6,512 nucleotides of DNA from Deltaproteobacteria bacterium (lineage in GTDB: Bacteria; Desulfobacterota; Desulfobacteria; Desulfobacterales; UBA11574): the NCBI GenBank assembly GCA_019313025.1, contig JAFDCA010000544.1, positions 1-6,512 on the forward strand, in the 5' to 3' direction. Below, piece by piece: positions 5,595 through 6,512 of the stretch. The notes beneath the pieces are model-generated. The model worked only from the letters and a program-made list of their open reading frames with translations. It was not told where the DNA came from and did not search any database. The stretch's first letter is position 1. Each line of letters opens with the position of its first letter. A program made the position numbers and the translations under genes.

Positions 5595-5947
5595 ACGGCC
5601 TCTTTAATTTGTCGTTCCAGTTGAACTTTTAAAGTATTTTTGTCATACCACCCGTCGAATATGACTAGGTCCACGTGATTGTCCAACGAGGTATAATCTC
5701 TGACCTTCACGCCGTGCTGAGCCACGGTTTCCGAGCTGAAGATACGGATATCGAAAGTGCTTTTGGAGTTCTCTCTCGGCTTCCTTACACATTTAAGACT
5801 CCATATCCAATCCGGATCCAAACCTTTATCCACCACCAAATGACGACCGACTTCTTGGGGGAGGTCTCTCGGCTTGTCGAGCTTTTGGGTCTTGTCTCCG
5901 GATGGAGCTGCCGTGGTTTCATTTTTTTTCCAAAATTTCCACCCCAT
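5591..5947 (-). CDS. Uncharacterised soluble protein with MGWKFWKK start
   Basis: The product is 118 residues with no signal peptide or membrane helix. The N-terminus MGWKFWKKNE is short, basic and aromatic, followed by a polar linker to about residue 25. The rest looks like one small alpha/beta domain. It has DLPQEVGRHLVVDKGLDPDW, then WSLKCVRKPREN, FDIRIF and GVKVRDYTSLDNHVDLVIFDGWYD, and ends in a charged helix. I recall similar hypothetical proteins in deltaproteobacteria but cannot assign a function. The start is well supported: AAGGAG (complement of 5954-5959) lies 6 bases before ATG. The gene stands alone on the minus strand and converges on the MWVFT region. The basic aromatic N-terminus could contact membranes or nucleic acid, which is a guess. 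Confidence 0.8.
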   Translation of the reverse strand: MGWKFWKKNETTAAPSGDKTQKLDKPRDLPQEVGRHLVVDKGLDPDWIWSLKCVRKPRENSKSTFDIRIFSSETVAQHGVKVRDYTSLDNHVDLVIFDGWYDKNTLKVQLERQIKEAV

Positions 5948-6170
5948 GGTTATCTCCTTAATTGATTATTGATCCAGGCCTTGTTCTCATTTAGCAAATC
6001 TGCCACAAATGCTGTTTAAGCACGTTTTGTACCAAATCATAATACACTGAAAATACAATATTTATTGACCGAACCAAAGAACTTGTCAGAATGATCGGAC
6101 ATGAAATGGAATCATTTATCGGTGCAACGGGAGCTCAATCCGTGGAATAACGCATAACATATTAAAAATA
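5948..6170. other. Intergenic, AT-rich, upstream of the minus-strand gene at 5591-5947
   Basis: No intact gene is seen. The upstream region of the minus-strand gene lies here, but no clear promoter pair stands out. A short protein-like run, MIGHEMESFIGATGAQSVE (6091-6150, plus strand), sits in a 35-codon open stretch without a ribosome binding site. It may be a gene remnant. Confidence 0.4.
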
Positions 6171-6512
6171 TAACTATTCTTTGTTTCGGAATCGGCAATT
6201 CTGAAAAAAGGATTTGCAGAACTCAGGAGTCTGATGAAGCAATTGCTGGTGCTCGGAGTGGAAAATTTTAAGAAATTTGTGTTCCATTCGAAATGGGTGC
6301 GGATAGCATTGATATGCTTGATTTATCAATAGAAAAGATGATGTATCGGCATGGATAATTTGGCAAAGGAAATAACTTGAGACCGAAAAACAGAGTGCCT
6401 GCCAACATTAAATGAATTCAGAGAGTTTACCACATACAGTGCCATGATCTCAAATTTCAATAAATACAGATATCATTTTTTTGTGAACAGATGGGCTAAA
6501 GATCACTTAACA
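6171..6512 (+). pseudogene. Possible acyl carrier protein-like remnant with frameshifts (3' end outside window)
   Basis: No intact gene is found, but plus-strand fragments line up in an acyl carrier protein-like order. In the frame starting at 6174, GFAELRSLMKQLLVLGVENF resembles the first helix. In the frame of 6290, FEMGADSIDMLDLSIEKM (stop 6356-6358) contains the (D/E)xGxDSID signature, where Ser at 6305-6307 would carry phosphopantetheine. Back in the first frame CIGMDNLAKEIT ends at a stop (6378-6380). The same frame then resumes as DRKTECLPTLNEFREFTTYS and stays open to the window end. Joining these needs two compensating frameshifts, near 6285 and 6345, and one read-through. A decayed atypical ACP is the best reading. 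Each piece is short, so chance cannot be excluded. Confidence 0.3.

Noticed and set aside
5675..5965. Plus-strand frame of 96 codons
   Set aside because: It is antisense to the well-supported minus-strand gene with a strong ribosome binding site and a coherent domain.

Overview
The window looks like a stretch of a Gram-negative chromosome of moderate to low GC, most plausibly from a Desulfobacterota (deltaproteobacterial) lineage. This rests on gene families only: a CFI-box C-terminal protein, a TAXI protein with a C-terminal extension, and an MscS channel. No rRNA or tRNA marker is present, so the assignment is an inference.

Left part (1-3394), ordinary genes. A large surface or exported protein enters from the left edge and ends in a CFI-box C-terminal module. 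It overlaps by ATGA a membrane-anchored TAXI-type solute-binding protein. A small YfcE/MJ0936-type metallophosphoesterase follows on the same strand. It converges with an MscS-type mechanosensitive channel on the minus strand.

Middle (3395-4517), mostly sparse and AT-rich. It holds a short exported protein gene on the minus strand with a very good ribosome binding site, a clear rho-independent terminator, a candidate promoter and an inverted repeat over its -35. Next to it is a doubtful, possibly broken, small minus-strand reading frame. A good sigma70-type promoter then points right, followed by a dense cluster of short palindromes built on AAGCGTTT.

Right part (4518-6512), accessory-looking. 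The palindrome cluster leads into a gene for a basic, ribbon-helix-helix-like protein that ends exactly in QLTLF, a match to the sliding-clamp binding motif. A small protein of unknown function starting MWVFTKDGFFS follows. After a structured stretch with a GC hairpin comes a convergent minus-strand gene for an uncharacterised soluble protein. The last 565 bases hold no intact gene, but contain protein-like fragments in shifted frames that resemble a decayed acyl carrier protein.

The most interesting item is the 4406-5277 unit: promoter, palindrome array, RHH-like DNA binder with a clamp-binding tail, and a partner of unknown function. It could be a small self-regulated module, but no complete defence, toxin-antitoxin or mobile system can be demonstrated from this sequence alone.
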